NCBI GenBank assembly: GCA_030830695.1
Contig: JAURML010000026.1
Location: forward strand, 84,372-148,371
Source: Caenibius sp.
GTDB taxonomy: Bacteria > Pseudomonadota > Alphaproteobacteria > Sphingomonadales > Sphingomonadaceae
Direction of reading: 5' to 3'
DNA: 64,000 nt
How positions within the stretch are numbered: the first letter of the stretch is position 1; every line of letters begins with the position of its first letter. The notes beneath the pieces were generated by a model, which saw only the letters and a list, made by a program, of their open reading frames with translations, searched no databases and had not been told where the DNA came from. A program made the position numbers and the translations under genes. Of the stretch, positions 62,860-64,000 are shown in pieces.

Positions 62860-64000
62860 TTGACCAAGGGCGCCATCATCGTCATCGATCTCGGCAAGAC
62901 GCTGAGCAAGGTCAGTTTGTGGACCAAAGGCGGGCGCATGCTCGATCGCGTGGTGCGCCCCAACGCGCCGATCGTCGACGACGGCATTAAGCGCCTCGAT
63001 CTGGCGGGTGTGGGTGTCTGGCTGATCGAAACCCTGGCCGGATTCGCAGGGCACCCGATCGAGGCAATCGTTCCGGTCGGTCATGGGGCTGGCGTGGTGG
63101 CGTTGAGCGAGGCCGGCCCGGCCTTTGCTCCGCTCGACTACGAGCAGGCGCTGCCAGCCGACCTGCTGGCCAGCTATCGCTCGGCGCGCGACCCGTTTGC
63201 GCTTACCGGCTCGCCGGCCCTGCCCGACGGGCTCAATTTCGGCGCGCAGCTCTACTGGCTCGACCGTCTCTATCCCGAAGCCATGGCCGGGGCGACGCTC
63301 CTTCCCTGGGCACAATACTGGGCCTGGTTTCTCACCGGCCGGGCGGTCAGCGAAGTGACCAGCCTCGGCTGCCATTCGGATCTATGGTGTCCGGCAGAGG
63401 GGCGCTTCTCGCCGCTGGCCGAACGCGAGGGCTGGGCGAGGCGTTTCGCGCCGCTGGTCGCGGCCGGGGACGTCGTTGGCACGCTTTCGACCCCGGTCGC
63501 AGCGCAGACCGGGCTCGCGCCCACGGTGCGCGTCCTCGCGGGGCTCCACGATTCCAACGCCGCCCTGCTTGCCGCGCGGGGCTTTACCGAGATCGCGCGG
63601 AACGAGGCGACCGTGCTGTCGACCGGCACCTGGTTCATCGCGATGCGGCTGGCGGCTGGCCCGGTCGACACGGCGGCACTGCCCGAAGCGCGCGATTGTC
63701 TGGTCAATGTCGATGCCTATGGCCAGCCGGTTCCCTCCGCGCGGTTTATGGGCGGGCGCGAAATCGAAACCCTGATTGAGATTGATACGCGCCGGGTCGA
63801 CATCAAGCCCGACCAACCTGCCCTGCTGGCCGCGGTGGACGAGGTTCTGGCCTGCGGCGCAATGATCCTCCCAACCCTTGCGCCGGGTTGCGGGCCCTGG
63901 CCGGACAGCGCGTTCCAGTTCATCAACCGGCCTGACGATTGGTTCCAGCGGCGGGCTGCGGCCTGCCTCTATGCGGCCCTGCTCGCCGATGGCGCGCTTG
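62860..64000 (+). CDS. FGGY-family carbohydrate kinase, probable L-rhamnulokinase (partial)
   Basis: An open frame starts at TTG 62860 after GGAAGGGAAG and runs off the right edge (about 380 residues seen). The N-terminal phosphate site is IIVIDLGKTLSKVSLW, the substrate region LNFGAQLYWLD, and the second-domain start LAGLHDSNAALL carries the catalytic Asp, with VLSTGTWFIAM after it. FGGY kinases phosphorylate ketoses and polyols. Its place opposite the fused aldolase across a shared operator makes L-rhamnulose the likely substrate. The sequence is of the rhizobial-type kinase rather than E. coli RhaB, as far as can be judged. Confidence 0.88.
   Translation, partial: MTKGAIIVIDLGKTLSKVSLWTKGGRMLDRVVRPNAPIVDDGIKRLDLAGVGVWLIETLAGFAGHPIEAIVPVGHGAGVVALSEAGPAFAPLDYEQALPADLLASYRSARDPFALTGSPALPDGLNFGAQLYWLDRLYPEAMAGATLLPWAQYWAWFLTGRAVSEVTSLGCHSDLWCPAEGRFSPLAEREGWARRFAPLVAAGDVVGTLSTPVAAQTGLAPTVRVLAGLHDSNAALLAARGFTEIARNEATVLSTGTWFIAMRLAAGPVDTAALPEARDCLVNVDAYGQPVPSARFMGGREIETLIEIDTRRVDIKPDQPALLAAVDEVLACGAMILPTLAPGCGPWPDSAFQFINRPDDWFQRRAAACLYAALLADGAL

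Noticed and set aside
1-64000. CRISPR arrays, tRNA/rRNA genes, insertion sequences, phage or plasmid genes
   Set aside because: I looked for regular spaced repeats, cloverleaf ends, transposase and integrase motifs and saw none that I could support.

Overview
The window reads as a chromosomal segment of a Gram-negative alphaproteobacterium, most likely a sphingomonad (Novosphingobium/Sphingobium-like). The reasons are high GC, TonB-dependent receptors instead of porin/ABC uptake, twin-arginine-exported sugar enzymes, many CoA-dependent degradation genes and a rhizobial-type rhamnose pathway. I see no rRNA, tRNA, CRISPR array, insertion sequence or phage gene. Both edges cut genes: a TonB receptor on the left and a sugar kinase on the right.

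Layout. (1) 1-9.5 kb: partial TonB receptor, methylmalonate-semialdehyde dehydrogenase with a divergent LysR regulator, then acyl-CoA genes (two crotonases, a two-domain family III CoA-transferase) and a YtcJ-like amidohydrolase. (2) 9.7-23.4 kb: a glycoside block. It has two sugar isomerase/epimerase TIM barrels (one Tat-exported), a cytochrome c, ThuA-like and Gfo/Idh/MocA (ThuB-like) proteins, an MFS permease, a Tat-exported small subunit plus GMC flavoprotein, an exported esterase and a large exported GH106-type alpha-L-rhamnosidase. (3) 23.7-29.8 kb: TetR with a divergent cytochrome P450 and a clear operator, an alcohol dehydrogenase-MFS pair, and an orphan solute-binding-like protein without a signal peptide. 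(4) 29.8-35.6 kb: a TetR-headed minus-strand operon (TetR, SnoaL-like, fused double acyl-CoA dehydrogenase, crotonase, CoA ligase) with a divergent amidohydrolase. (5) 37.2-47.3 kb: a ten-gene minus-strand array (fused E1 alpha/beta, free lipoyl domain, DUF35, thiolase-like lipid-transfer protein, CoA ligase, pseudogene remnants, two acyl-CoA dehydrogenases, ferredoxin, Rieske oxygenase). (6) 47.4-57.8 kb: MAPEG protein, Rieske dioxygenase with an N-terminal extension, CoA ligase, second TonB receptor, SDR, Old-Yellow-Enzyme-type reductase and an AraC regulator. (7) 58.4-64 kb: L-rhamnose isomerase, a second exported esterase, fused rhamnulose-1-phosphate aldolase/dehydrogenase, and a divergent kinase behind a large perfect dyad.

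Working model (inference). The region would import a rhamnosylated, possibly acylated, polycyclic or terpenoid glycoside through TonB receptors, oxidise or strip its sugars in the periplasm, catabolise L-rhamnose, and degrade the aglycone. Aglycone steps would use P450/Rieske hydroxylation, CoA activation, paired acyl-CoA dehydrogenases and a retro-aldol step by a thiolase-like/DUF35 pair, as in the steroid side-chain pathway of Mycobacterium. The substrate is not proven by the sequence. The most unusual parts are the fused E1 with a stand-alone lipoyl carrier and no E2/E3, the orphan cytosolic-looking binding protein, and a pair of gene remnants (racemase N-terminus, dehydrogenase C-terminus) still inside the operon.
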